Source of the DNA: an uncultured Collinsella sp.
GTDB lineage: Bacteria > Actinomycetota > Coriobacteriia > Coriobacteriales > Coriobacteriaceae
NCBI GenBank assembly: GCA_937969105.1
Contig: CALBUZ010000173.1
Span: 1 to 15,954 of the forward strand
Reading direction: 5' to 3'
Length of the DNA: 15,954 bases
Made by a program: the position numbers and the translations under genes. Position 1 is the stretch's first letter, and every line of letters begins with the position of its first letter. The notes below the pieces were generated by a model. It did no database searches and had not been told where the DNA came from. It saw only the letters and a program-made list of their open reading frames with translations. Below, in pieces: positions 1-6,811 of the stretch.

Positions 1-102
1 TGCAACCCGGAATCCCCGCCCGAAACGGGACGCACTTTCCCAGTCGAGGCCCTATGGGAAACTGCATCCCGGAATCCGCGCCCAAACCGGGACGCAGTTT
101 CC
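1..102. repeat. Two copies of an intergenic hairpin repeat
   Basis: Two similar units lie side by side. Copy 2 (57-102) is a clear hairpin: left arm GGAAACTGCATCCCGG (57-72), a 14-nt loop, right arm CCGGGACGCAGTTTCC (87-102), with one A/C mismatch in a 16-bp stem. Copy 1 (1-40) is cut by the window edge; its loop (AATCCCCGCCCGAAA) and right arm CGGGACGCACTTTCC (26-40) match copy 2 closely. No T-run follows, so it does not look like an ordinary terminator. It is probably a dispersed, REP-like palindromic element; that it recurs elsewhere in the genome is inferred, not seen. Confidence 0.6.
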
Positions 103-211
103 GGGCGGGGCATCAAAACCAAAATTGCGGTGGAATAGTTCCTGCTTGGGCTGGTTGAGGCCTTAAATAGGAGCTATTTCACCGCAAGTTATTAAGGGGA
201 TGTCCGTCCTC

Positions 212-1111
212 TTACAGATGGCGCTCCAGGAAGCGGAAGGCCAGGCGAATCCAGGGACGGACGGAAACCTGCTTGTCCTCGTTGTCGACCGCGGTATTGG
301 CGTTGCCGAGCGAAAGGCCGTGGCCACCCTGGTCAAAGACGTGCATCTCGCATGCAACACCCTCCTCGGCCATGCGCTGCGCAAACGGGTAGACCTGCGC
401 GATCGGCGCCGTCTTGTCGTCCGAAACGCCCCACACAAAGGTCGGGGGCATCTGGCGCGAAACGTGCGTGGTAGGACAAATGTCGGTCAGGTGCTCATCG
501 GTCGCCTCGCCGCCCGTCACCATCGACAGATAGTCGTTGAGCAAATCGCGCCCCGTCTTGCCGCCCGTCTTGGGCACGCGCAGGTCGATGCGCGGGTCGC
601 GCGTCTGCATATCGCGCACATAGGCAAGGTCGAGCAACGGATAGCCCAACACCACGGCGTCGGGACGAATATCCTCCGGACGAGCCCCGGCAAGGCCCGC
701 GAAGGGTCCGGTCTTCCACTGCGTTGCCAACGAGGCGCAGATCATGCCGCCCGCCGAAAAACCCACGATGCACACGCGCTTGGGATCGACATGCCACTCG
801 TCGGCATTGGCGCGCACGGTAGCGACCATCTTGGCGAGGTCCGCCTGCGGGTGCGGAAAGCTCACGTCGCCCGTGGCACTCGTCACATAGTTGAGCACAA
901 AGGCCTGGTAGCCGCGGTCCAAAAATGCAAACGCCACCGGGTCCTGCTCGTGCGGAGCGATATGCGTAAACCCGCCTCCGCCGCAGATGATCACCGCGGG
1001 GCGGCGGCCATTGGGCTTGTCGGGCAGCGGCTCGGCACCCAGATACGTAAACGTCGCCGGATAATCCTCGGTCGGCTCCTCGCCCCACAGCGCATGGTTC
1101 TCAATAATCAT
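212..1111 (-). CDS. Alpha/beta hydrolase (BD-FAE/HSL-like carboxylesterase)
   Basis: A 299-residue serine hydrolase, probably a cytoplasmic carboxylesterase or deacetylase acting on small acyl or acetylated carbohydrate substrates. The oxyanion-hole segment ICGGGGF is at residues 42-48, the nucleophile elbow GFSAGG at 117-122 (Ser119), the likely acid at Asp231/Asp232 in SDDKTAP, and the catalytic His264 in GGHGLSL. No signal peptide or membrane segment is visible. The ATG at 1111 was chosen because GGAGG lies 7 nt upstream and the family's usual N-terminus begins there; the frame stays open for more than 300 codons further upstream, but that part runs antisense to the PTS IIA gene and is not coding. 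It is divergent from the IIA gene with a 246-bp shared intergenic region. The acetyl-xylan/BD-FAE esterase family is the nearest guess; the substrate cannot be read from sequence. Confidence 0.9.
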   Translation of the reverse strand: MIIENHALWGEEPTEDYPATFTYLGAEPLPDKPNGRRPAVIICGGGGFTHIAPHEQDPVAFAFLDRGYQAFVLNYVTSATGDVSFPHPQADLAKMVATVRANADEWHVDPKRVCIVGFSAGGMICASLATQWKTGPFAGLAGARPEDIRPDAVVLGYPLLDLAYVRDMQTRDPRIDLRVPKTGGKTGRDLLNDYLSMVTGGEATDEHLTDICPTTHVSRQMPPTFVWGVSDDKTAPIAQVYPFAQRMAEEGVACEMHVFDQGGHGLSLGNANTAVDNEDKQVSVRPWIRLAFRFLERHL

Positions 1112-1204
1112 AGGTGCTCCCTCCGTGCGATTCGTGCGCACTCGTTTTTCGCACCTTAGCGTACCCCACTTGAGCCCGCGGCGCAGAAACACCCCCGCAA
1201 TAAG

Positions 1205-1232
1205 TTGGCCATCAACTGATATATCACATAAT
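1205..1232 (+). promoter_or_regulatory. Candidate promoter of the PTS IIA gene
   Basis: TTGGCC (1205-1210, 4/6 to the -35 consensus), a 16-bp spacer, then CATAAT (1227-1232, 5/6 to the -10 consensus). The spacer contains a perfect 10-bp palindrome TGATATATCA (1217-1226), which could be a repressor site or a chance AT-rich dyad. The predicted transcript start, about 1239, leaves a leader of about 120 nt that carries the GAAACGTTTC palindrome. Confidence 0.4.
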
Positions 1233-1297
1233 CCCAGCTCAGGACCATCGTTAAGCAGCGTAAAATAGGAGCGCTGACCGTGCTGGGAAACACGTAC

Positions 1298-1307
1298 GAA
1301 ACGTTTC
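1298..1307. promoter_or_regulatory. Operator-like palindrome GAAACGTTTC (copy 1)
   Basis: A perfect 10-bp palindrome with a central CG, lying 50 bp before the IIA start codon and downstream of the candidate promoter. The same ten bases recur at 2004-2013 on the other side of the gene. The AAACGTTT core is the form recognised by many LacI/GalR-family regulators (PurR, CcpA-like). Around it GGAAAC (1286-1291) and GTTTCC (1303-1308) form a wider dyad. Which regulator binds is unknown; none is encoded in the window. Confidence 0.45.
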
Positions 1308-1357
1308 CGGCAAACCACACGCGTGCAACATGCGCGCCTGATACGTTGGAGGCATCT

Positions 1358-1921
1358 ATGGGTCTGCTCGATTCGCTCAAGTCCACGTTCACTTCGTCGG
1401 GCGAGGCGTCCGTTCCGCCCGCAGCAAGCTTCGCCACCCGCGAAGGCGTCATCTACGCTCCCGTCAACGGCGTGCTCGTCAATCTGAGTGAGGTTCCCGA
1501 CGAGACCATCGCCTCGGGCATGCTCGGCCAGGGCTATGGCATCGAGCCCATTACCAGCACCATTTACGCCCCCGCCAACGGCCGTATCGGCGCCACCACC
1601 GTCACCAACCACTCCATCGGCATGATTACCGAGGACGGTCTTCGCGTGTTCATCCATGTCGGCCTGGGCACCGTGGAAATGAACGGCAAGGGTTTTGCCC
1701 GCTTTGTCGAGATGGGCGATGTGGTCAAGGCAGGCCAGCCGCTCATCAGCTTCGACCGCGAGGCCATTAAGGCCGCTGGTCACGAGGACATCGTGACCGT
1801 CATCGTCTCTGAGCTCGATCGTCTTAAGAGCATCGACCATGTCGGCGAGTCTGGAACGCTTATCGGCGGCAACCCGCTCGTCAAGCTTGGTGATCCGCTG
1901 CTGGTTGCCAAGACCAAGTAG
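1358..1921 (+). CDS. crr: PTS glucose-type IIA component
   Basis: A 187-residue stand-alone EIIA of the glucose/N-acetylglucosamine PTS family. It takes phosphate from HPr and hands it to a IIB domain; in many bacteria it also acts as a regulatory protein. The fold's signatures are all present: YAPVNGVLVNLSEVPD (33-48), the first active-site histidine in TNHSIG (His85), and the phosphorylated histidine in FIHVGLGTVEMNG (His100), matching His75 and His90 of E. coli IIA-Glc. GxPL-type segments (AGQPLISFD, residues 125-133) close the beta-sandwich. The start at 1358 has TTGGAGG seven bases upstream and gives the usual family length; an in-frame ATG at 1280 would add 26 residues unlike the family. 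It stands alone, without HPr, EI or EIIBC genes nearby, so it must serve permeases encoded elsewhere. The symbol crr is by family, not by proven orthology. Confidence 0.93.
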   Translation: MGLLDSLKSTFTSSGEASVPPAASFATREGVIYAPVNGVLVNLSEVPDETIASGMLGQGYGIEPITSTIYAPANGRIGATTVTNHSIGMITEDGLRVFIHVGLGTVEMNGKGFARFVEMGDVVKAGQPLISFDREAIKAAGHEDIVTVIVSELDRLKSIDHVGESGTLIGGNPLVKLGDPLLVAKTK

Positions 1922-1938
1922 CAGACTGCCGTCACATA

Positions 1939-1955
1939 ACGGGTCAACCACCCGT
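1939..1955 (+). terminator. Weak hairpin after the PTS IIA gene
   Basis: ACGGGT (1939-1944), loop CAACC, ACCCGT (1950-1955): a perfect 6-bp stem 18 nt after the IIA stop codon. The downstream sequence GCATCTTTG is only slightly T-rich, so it would be a poor intrinsic terminator. Confidence 0.3.
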
Positions 1956-1986
1956 GCATCTTTGCCGCATCTGTGTTGTTGTTTTT

Positions 1987-2022
1987 GCCTATGTAGAGGT
2001 TCTGAAACGTTTCTATATAGGC
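1987..2022. promoter_or_regulatory. Large dyad containing GAAACGTTTC (copy 2)
   Basis: GCCTATGTAGA (1987-1997) and TCTATATAGGC (2012-2022) form an 11-bp inverted repeat with one G-T pair around a 14-nt loop. The perfect palindrome GAAACGTTTC occupies 2004-2013, identical to the copy at 1298-1307. No T-run follows on either strand, so a protein-binding site is more likely than a terminator. It is about 80 bp after the IIA stop and 143 bp before the acyltransferase start, so it could control the latter or form a loop with the upstream copy. Confidence 0.4.
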
Positions 2023-2155
2023 AGCTGAGCATCAACGCAGGTGCGGCTTTTGCGTAGCGAAGCATCGTCCCGCGGCATGTTGTTCAACCGCACGAACCCC
2101 CTTCCTTTGTCCGCGCAGAGCGCTAGACTGCTAGGTCGACATTGGAGGAAGATCG

Positions 2156-4075
2156 ATGCAAAACACACCCACGGGCGCCGCACATGCCGCGCCTCAACGC
2201 AACCAACGCATCGTCGCGCTCGACGGGCTCCGCGCCCTCGCCATCGCCGGCGTCGTCCTATATCACCTTCGCCCCAGCCGCCTGACCGGCGGTTTTTTGG
2301 GCGTCACGCTCTTCTTTACGTTGAGTGGCTATCTCGCCACCAAAAGCATTATGCGAGCCACGGCACGCGACGGATTCTCGTACCCGCGCTATATCTGCCG
2401 CCGCATTGCGCGCATGATGCCGCCGATCGTCGTGACCATCGCGCTTACCGCCGTCGCCACCTACATCGCGGCCCCGAGCCTACTCCCTAAGGTGCAGCAG
2501 GACGCCCTGCCATCGGCGCTCTTTTTGAGCAACTGGTTCTACATCTTCCGCAACGTCTCGTATTTCGCCGCCGCGGGACTCCCCTCGCCGCTCACGCACC
2601 TGTGGTTCTGCGCTGTCACCATGCAGTTCTATCTGGTATGGCCGGTCATCCTTATGGCACTGTGCAGCAAAACCAGGTCGCGCAACACCGCCATCGGCAT
2701 CACGATCGCATTCGCGCTTGCATCGACGGCAGCCATGGTCCTCATGTTTAATCCCACCGCCGACACATCGCGCGTCTACTACGGAACCGACGCCCGTGCC
2801 GCCGAGCTTCTATGCGGAGCCTTAGCCGCCATCGCCGCGCCGCGTCTGCGCGAGATGCTGAGCGGTGACATCCATACCCCCGGCGCCAACAAGGGCATCT
2901 CAAAGGTCAACGCGATTTCTATCGCGTGGCTCGTTGCCGTTATAGCCGGCGCACTCATGCTGACCGGAGAGAGCGCCTGGCTCTACCGCGGAGGCTTTTT
3001 GCTGTTTGCCCTCGCCACCGGACTCCTCATCATCTGCGTGCAGAATACGGAGTGCATCGTGCGTCGCCTGTTGTCGGTCAAGCCGCTCGTCTGGCTGGGT
3101 CAGCGCTCGTTCTCGGTTTATTTGGTGCACTATCCCCTACTGCTTCTTATGAACCCCGCAACCCGCACTACCCGCATCGCCTGGTGGGAGCAGGTATTAC
3201 AGCTTGTACTGATTCTTGCGGTAGCCGAGGTTTTCTATCGCCTCGTCGAACGCCCTTGGTCCCACAAGCCGGCCCAACAGGACAGCACGGCAAGAAAACA
3301 CGTCCTCGCGCCCGCCATGGTGCTCCCCGCGCTTGGCGCCGCATGCGTCGCCGCACTTGCCTTCGCGCCGCTTGACTGGGCAGGCATCGCCACCGCCCGC
3401 GCCGAGCAGCTCCGTCCCGAGCTTGCCCAGAACGCGACCTCGTCCCAGGACAACGGAGCCAACGACAAGGGCGCCGAGCCCGCATCCAACCAAGACGCTC
3501 AGCCCAACGACGCCGCCAAGCAAAAACCCAAAGAGGGACCTATCGCCGAAAAGGTCCCCAAGAACTTAGACTGGAAGAGCTTTACCTACGACGAGGCAAC
3601 CGGAACCTGCGACGCCCGCGTGCTCATGATCGGCGACTCGGTCACCGCAGGTGCCCAACCTGGCATTCAGGCGGTGCTTCCCAACGCGTACATCGACGGC
3701 GTGGTGAGCCGCCAGTTCTACACCTTCCAGGATGTCTACGCGCAGGACAGCGCCAACTACGACCCGAGCGTGGTCATCTGTGCACTTGGCACCAATGGCC
3801 TCATCCGCGACCCACAGCAGGTGCAGGACGTGATCAATGCCGTGGGCGGCAAACCCATCTACTTTGTGACCGTGCGCGTGCCGCTCGAGCTGCAGGACCG
3901 CAACAACCAGACGATCCGCGACGTATGCGCCCAAAACGACAACGCCGGCGTCATCGACTGGAACGGTGCCTCGGAGGGCCACAGCGAATACCTTGTCGAC
4001 GACGGCACACACCTCACCCAGGCGGGAATCGACACCTACGCTGCGCTCATACGTCAAGCCATCTGCGGGCACTAG
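2156..4075 (+). CDS. Acyltransferase_3 membrane protein with C-terminal SGNH domain (OatA-like)
   Basis: A 639-residue membrane enzyme expected to carry acetyl or other acyl groups across the membrane (N-terminal domain) and transfer them to a cell-surface glycan (C-terminal domain). Residues 18-370 are the acyltransferase-3 domain: it opens with [13 protein letters not shown], has the conserved His37 in LYHLRP, FTLSGYL at 54-60, RRIARMMPP at 82-90, THLWF at 147-151 and the closing YRLVERPW at 361-368, with about ten hydrophobic spans. A further span at 383-405 is followed by a low-complexity Ala/Gln/Asn/Lys linker (about 410-470). The SGNH esterase-like domain (about 487-639) shows GDS with Ser495, GTNG with Asn547 and DGTH with Asp616/His619, a full catalytic set. 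GGAGGAAG precedes the ATG. The architecture matches peptidoglycan O-acetyltransferase OatA; the acceptor (peptidoglycan, teichoic acid or capsule) cannot be told from sequence. Confidence 0.92.
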   Translation: MQNTPTGAAHAAPQRNQRIVALDGLRALAIAGVVLYHLRPSRLTGGFLGVTLFFTLSGYLATKSIMRATARDGFSYPRYICRRIARMMPPIVVTIALTAVATYIAAPSLLPKVQQDALPSALFLSNWFYIFRNVSYFAAAGLPSPLTHLWFCAVTMQFYLVWPVILMALCSKTRSRNTAIGITIAFALASTAAMVLMFNPTADTSRVYYGTDARAAELLCGALAAIAAPRLREMLSGDIHTPGANKGISKVNAISIAWLVAVIAGALMLTGESAWLYRGGFLLFALATGLLIICVQNTECIVRRLLSVKPLVWLGQRSFSVYLVHYPLLLLMNPATRTTRIAWWEQVLQLVLILAVAEVFYRLVERPWSHKPAQQDSTARKHVLAPAMVLPALGAACVAALAFAPLDWAGIATARAEQLRPELAQNATSSQDNGANDKGAEPASNQDAQPNDAAKQKPKEGPIAEKVPKNLDWKSFTYDEATGTCDARVLMIGDSVTAGAQPGIQAVLPNAYIDGVVSRQFYTFQDVYAQDSANYDPSVVICALGTNGLIRDPQQVQDVINAVGGKPIYFVTVRVPLELQDRNNQTIRDVCAQNDNAGVIDWNGASEGHSEYLVDDGTHLTQAGIDTYAALIRQAICGH

Positions 4076-4105
4076 GCACCGCAAAATCGGCGCTTGCGCG
4101 GTGCC
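4075..4105 (+). terminator. Hairpin overlapping the acyltransferase stop codon
   Basis: GGCACCGC (4075-4082) and GCGGTGCC (4098-4105) make a perfect 8-bp GC-rich stem around a 15-nt loop, beginning at the last base of the TAG stop. The sequence after it (CACGTCACGCT) is not T-rich, so factor-independent termination would be inefficient. Confidence 0.35.
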
Positions 4106-4136
4106 CACGTCACGCTCATACATCGAGCTTGCCGTT

Positions 4137-4165
4137 TTGCTACGCCCCCACTCGCGGGTTAGAAT
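4137..4165 (+). promoter_or_regulatory. Candidate asnS promoter
   Basis: TTGCTA (4137-4142, 4/6), a 17-bp spacer, and TAGAAT (4160-4165, 5/6) form a good sigma-70-type promoter 47 bp before the asnS start codon. The predicted leader is about 40 nt, too short for a T-box or other large riboswitch. Confidence 0.55.
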
Positions 4166-4211
4166 GGTTAACTGTTTGGAAATAATCCGTACAACCGTTA
4201 TGGGAGGATAC

Positions 4212-5615
4212 GTGAACCGCACCAAAATCGCGCAGCTCTATGCCGATGCCGAGTCGCTCGGTGGCCAGACCGTCACCGTTGCCGGCTGGGTCAAGTCCGT
4301 CCGCGACATGAAGAACTTTGGCTTCGTTACACTCAACGACGGCAGCTGCTTCCGCGACCTGCAGGTCGTCATGAACCGCGAGGCGCTCGACAACTACGAC
4401 GAGATCGCCCACCAAAACGTCTCGGCCGCACTCATCTGCACCGGCACCGTCAAGCTGACCCCCGATGCGCCCCAGCCCTTCGAGCTTTCTGCCACCTCCA
4501 TCGAGGTCGAGGGTGTCAGCGCCCCGGATTACCCGCTGCAGAAGAAGCGTGCCACCGTCGAGTTCCTGCGCACCCAGCAGCACCTGCGCCCGCGCACCAA
4601 CCTGTTCCGCGCCGTGTTCCGCATCCGCTCTGTCGCGGCTGCCGCTATCCACCGCTTCTTCCAGGAGCAGGGCTTTGTCTACGTCAACACCCCCATCATC
4701 ACCACGAGTGACTGCGAGGGCGCCGGCGAGATGTTCCGCGTGACCACGCTCGACCCCAAAAATCCGCCCCTCACCGAGTCCGGCGAGGTTGACTGGAGCC
4801 AGGACTTCTTTGGCAAGCATGCGAGCCTCACCGTATCCGGCCAGCTCAATGCCGAGAACTTTGCCATGGCCTTTGGCGACGTGTACACCTTTGGCCCCAC
4901 CTTCCGCGCCGAAAACTCCAACACCACGCGCCACGCCGCCGAGTTTTGGATGATTGAGCCCGAGATGGCATTTGCCGATCTGAACGACTACATGGACAAC
5001 GCCGAGGCCATGCTCAAGTACGTCCTTAAGGACGTTATGGCCACCTGCCCCGACGAGCTCAACATGCTCAACAAGTTTGTGGACAAGGGTCTGCTCGAGC
5101 GCCTGGACCATGTCGCCAACTCCGACTTTGCCCGCGTCACCTATACCGAGGCCGTCGAGATCCTGGAGCAGGCAGTCGCTGCGGGTCACAAGTTTGACTA
5201 TCCCGTGAGCTGGGGCATCGACCTGCAAACCGAGCACGAGCGTTTCCTGACCGAAGAGCACTTTAAGCGCCCGACCTTCGTAACCGACTACCCGGCCGAG
5301 ATCAAGGCCTTCTACATGCGCATGAACGAGGACGGCAAGACCGTCGCCGCCGCCGACTGCCTGGTTCCCGGTATCGGCGAGATTATCGGCGGCTCCCAGC
5401 GCGAGGAGCGCCTGGATCTACTCGAGGCCCGCATCAAGGACCTGGGCATGAATCCCGAGCAGTACAAGTACTACCTTGACCTGCGCCGCTACGGTTCCTG
5501 CAAGCACGCCGGCTACGGTCTGGGCTTCGAGCGCCTGGTGATGTACCTCACCGGCGTGGGCAACATCCGCGACGTCCTGCCGCACCCGCGCACCGTGGGT
5601 AACGCCGACTTCTAA
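4212..5615 (+). CDS. asnS: Asparagine--tRNA ligase
   Basis: Class IIb aminoacyl-tRNA synthetase that charges tRNA-Asn with asparagine in the cytoplasm. The 467 residues match the usual bacterial length (E. coli 466). The N-terminal OB-fold anticodon-binding domain covers about residues 15-105 ([19 protein letters not shown]). The catalytic core carries motif 2 with [11 protein letters not shown] at 231-241 and motif 3 with [13 protein letters not shown] at 436-448; [14 protein letters not shown] (388-401) is the conserved ATP/amino-acid site segment. The ending PRTVGNADF is typical of AsnRS (AspRS differs here). The GTG at 4212 is preferred because GGGAGG ends 4 nt before it and it gives the family N-terminus; the ATG at 4200 lies upstream of the ribosome binding site. 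It has its own promoter and terminator and is probably monocistronic. A dedicated AsnRS suggests the organism need not make Asn-tRNA solely by amidation. Confidence 0.97.
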   Translation: MNRTKIAQLYADAESLGGQTVTVAGWVKSVRDMKNFGFVTLNDGSCFRDLQVVMNREALDNYDEIAHQNVSAALICTGTVKLTPDAPQPFELSATSIEVEGVSAPDYPLQKKRATVEFLRTQQHLRPRTNLFRAVFRIRSVAAAAIHRFFQEQGFVYVNTPIITTSDCEGAGEMFRVTTLDPKNPPLTESGEVDWSQDFFGKHASLTVSGQLNAENFAMAFGDVYTFGPTFRAENSNTTRHAAEFWMIEPEMAFADLNDYMDNAEAMLKYVLKDVMATCPDELNMLNKFVDKGLLERLDHVANSDFARVTYTEAVEILEQAVAAGHKFDYPVSWGIDLQTEHERFLTEEHFKRPTFVTDYPAEIKAFYMRMNEDGKTVAAADCLVPGIGEIIGGSQREERLDLLEARIKDLGMNPEQYKYYLDLRRYGSCKHAGYGLGFERLVMYLTGVGNIRDVLPHPRTVGNADF

Positions 5616-5655
5616 TCGCCATAGCGCATCCAACGCATTACAGCACATCGCGCCA

Positions 5656-5687
5656 GCGCCTCTCGGCAAGCCGAGAGGCGCTTTTTT
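5656..5687 (+). terminator. Rho-independent terminator of asnS
   Basis: GCGCCTCTCGG (5656-5666), loop CAAG, CCGAGAGGCGC (5671-5681), then six T residues: a perfect 11-bp stem and the strongest canonical terminator in the window, 41 nt after the asnS stop. Confidence 0.95.
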
Positions 5688-5707
5688 CAACAGCATCCGT
5701 CAAGCTT

Positions 5708-5742
5708 TTGGCAAGGTTTTGGTCAGTTAGGCAGGGTTGTTG
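5708..5742. repeat. Direct repeat with 20-bp period upstream of the WYL-like regulator
   Basis: TTGGCAAGGTTTTGG (5708-5722) and TAGGCAGGGTTGTTG (5728-5742) match at 11 of 15 positions, with start points exactly 20 bp apart, about two helical turns. The pair lies between the asnS terminator and the regulator gene. Such spacing fits two protein subunits binding the same DNA face, but this is inferred from spacing alone and the match is imperfect. A separate CCAAGG/CCTTGG dyad lies at 5781-5802. Confidence 0.3.
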
Positions 5743-5863
5743 AAAACTCGACCCGCCGTTTGCCGGCAACCATCGACCGTCCAAGGCGTCACGCGTCCTT
5801 GGCCAGGCTTCGCGCCCTAGGCTCTGATCTGCCATCACCAAAAAAGGAAAGGACGTGGGCGCT

Positions 5864-6652
5864 ATGACCGAAGCCGTTGTTGAAAACTACGAGACCACGA
5901 CCAGGGGCTCCGCCTCGATGGCAGCCTATCGCGCCGTACGCATCCTGCAGCTCTTGAGCGAGAACACCGGCGAGGACAAGGCACTGCTTTCCGACGAGCT
6001 GGTCGAGCTCCTCGCCCATCCCGACGACCCCGCCCGCATGCCCATCTCGGCGGCGCGCCGCAGCATCTATACCTCGATATCTGCACTTCGTCACGCCGGA
6101 TACGGAATCGACTATAAACGCGGCGTGGGCTATCGGCTCCTCACCCGCCCGCTTGCTGACGAAGAGATCATACGGCTCCACGGCATGGTCATGCGCAACC
6201 GGTCGACGCCCATAGCCATTCGAAAGAGCATGGCGCAGCACCTGGTCGCCATGGCGAGCGCCGATGTTCGCGACTATCTCGATATGCCCGAACCGGCACC
6301 GGCCGCCAACGACGCGCCCGTCAAGGCAACGCGTCCGCACGCCAAGCGTATCGACACGTGCGAGCTCATCGAACAGGCCATCGACCATGGAACAACTGTC
6401 AGCTTTGATATCACAAACGTCCTGACCCGAGGCGAAATCGAGGTGGTGCGGATGACGGTCCGGCCCTTTGCCATCAGGCAGCGCGATGGCGTCTCGTATC
6501 TGCTGGGAACGGTCTACGACACCCGAGGCGCCGACGACACCCTGCGCACCGTTGAGGTCAGCCGCATGAGAAACGTCAGCACGCGTTTGCTCGACGGCAA
6601 GAAACTCTTTGCCGCGCTAGACGAAGAAGACAGCCCCGCGCCCGCAGCGTAA
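5864..6652 (+). CDS. Helix-turn-helix regulator with WYL-like domain
   Basis: A 262-residue cytoplasmic protein. Residues about 20-93 form a winged helix-turn-helix: AAYRAVRILQLLSE, a helical stretch with LSDELVELL, the recognition region ISAARRSIYTSISALRHAGY, and the wing YKRGVGYRL. After a helical middle (97-140) and an Ala/Pro-rich linker (141-160), residues about 165-245 resemble a WYL ligand-sensing domain: VRPFAIRQRDGVSYLLG, then a basic beta strand TVEVSRMRNVSTRLL. The name-giving W-Y-L triad reads S-Y-L here (211-213). WYL regulators generally sense nucleotides or other small ligands and control transport, defence or stress genes. The start is uncertain: ATG at 5864 has AAAGGA ten bases upstream, while a GTG at 5855 with AAGGA at 5844-5848 would add three residues. 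It points the same way as the ABC importer 159 bp downstream, which it may control. No terminator follows it. Confidence 0.75.
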   Translation: MTEAVVENYETTTRGSASMAAYRAVRILQLLSENTGEDKALLSDELVELLAHPDDPARMPISAARRSIYTSISALRHAGYGIDYKRGVGYRLLTRPLADEEIIRLHGMVMRNRSTPIAIRKSMAQHLVAMASADVRDYLDMPEPAPAANDAPVKATRPHAKRIDTCELIEQAIDHGTTVSFDITNVLTRGEIEVVRMTVRPFAIRQRDGVSYLLGTVYDTRGADDTLRTVEVSRMRNVSTRLLDGKKLFAALDEEDSPAPAA

Positions 6653-6720
6653 GCCCCGTTACCGTCCGTCGTTCCTCAGCACCGCCCATCCAGTTCAGTA
6701 TTAAAAAACCCGCCAGGTTA

Positions 6721-6748
6721 TTGTAAAAATGGACATCGGCGTTACTAT
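6721..6748 (+). promoter_or_regulatory. Candidate promoter of the ABC importer operon
   Basis: TTGTAA (6721-6726), a 16-bp spacer and TACTAT (6743-6748), each 4/6 to consensus, in the AT-rich stretch before the receptor gene. An alternative -10, TATACT at 6794-6799, would give a nearly leaderless message and lacks a good -35. Confidence 0.35.
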
Positions 6749-6753
6749 AGTCC

Positions 6754-6779
6754 CACTTGCACTTTTTCCTAGTGCAGTG
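6754..6779. promoter_or_regulatory. Inverted repeat in the importer leader
   Basis: CACTTGCACT (6754-6763), loop TTTTCCT, AGTGCAGTG (6771-6779). The inner TGCACT/AGTGCA is a perfect 6-bp stem, extended by three further pairs across a one-base bulge. It begins where transcription from the candidate promoter would start, so it could be a repressor operator or a 5'-end hairpin. It does not resemble a T-box or any riboswitch I recognise. Confidence 0.4.
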
Positions 6780-6811
6780 TTTCCAGCCATTTTTATACTG
6801 GGGGTAATGAT

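Noticed and set aside
161..198. AAATAG/CTATTT and CCTTAA/TTAAGG inverted repeats after the hydrolase stop.
   Set aside because: Short AT-only stems without a T-run on the hydrolase strand; not convincing as a terminator.
200..1159. Long plus-strand frame antisense to the hydrolase.
   Set aside because: An Arg/His/Ala-rich shadow translation typical of high-GC codon bias; the opposite strand encodes a hydrolase with a full catalytic triad.
1112..2065. Minus-strand open frame continuing upstream of the alpha/beta hydrolase for over 300 codons.
   Set aside because: It runs antisense through the PTS IIA gene, its translation shows no family features, and the hydrolase has a good ribosome binding site at 1111.
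4166..4211. T-box or other riboswitch before asnS.
   Set aside because: The leader predicted from the promoter at 4137-4165 is only about 40 nt and shows no stem I structure or T-box sequence.
4140..5261. 373-codon minus-strand frame within asnS.
   Set aside because: Val/Gly/Leu-rich shadow of an unmistakable AsnRS; no ribosome binding site or recognisable motif.
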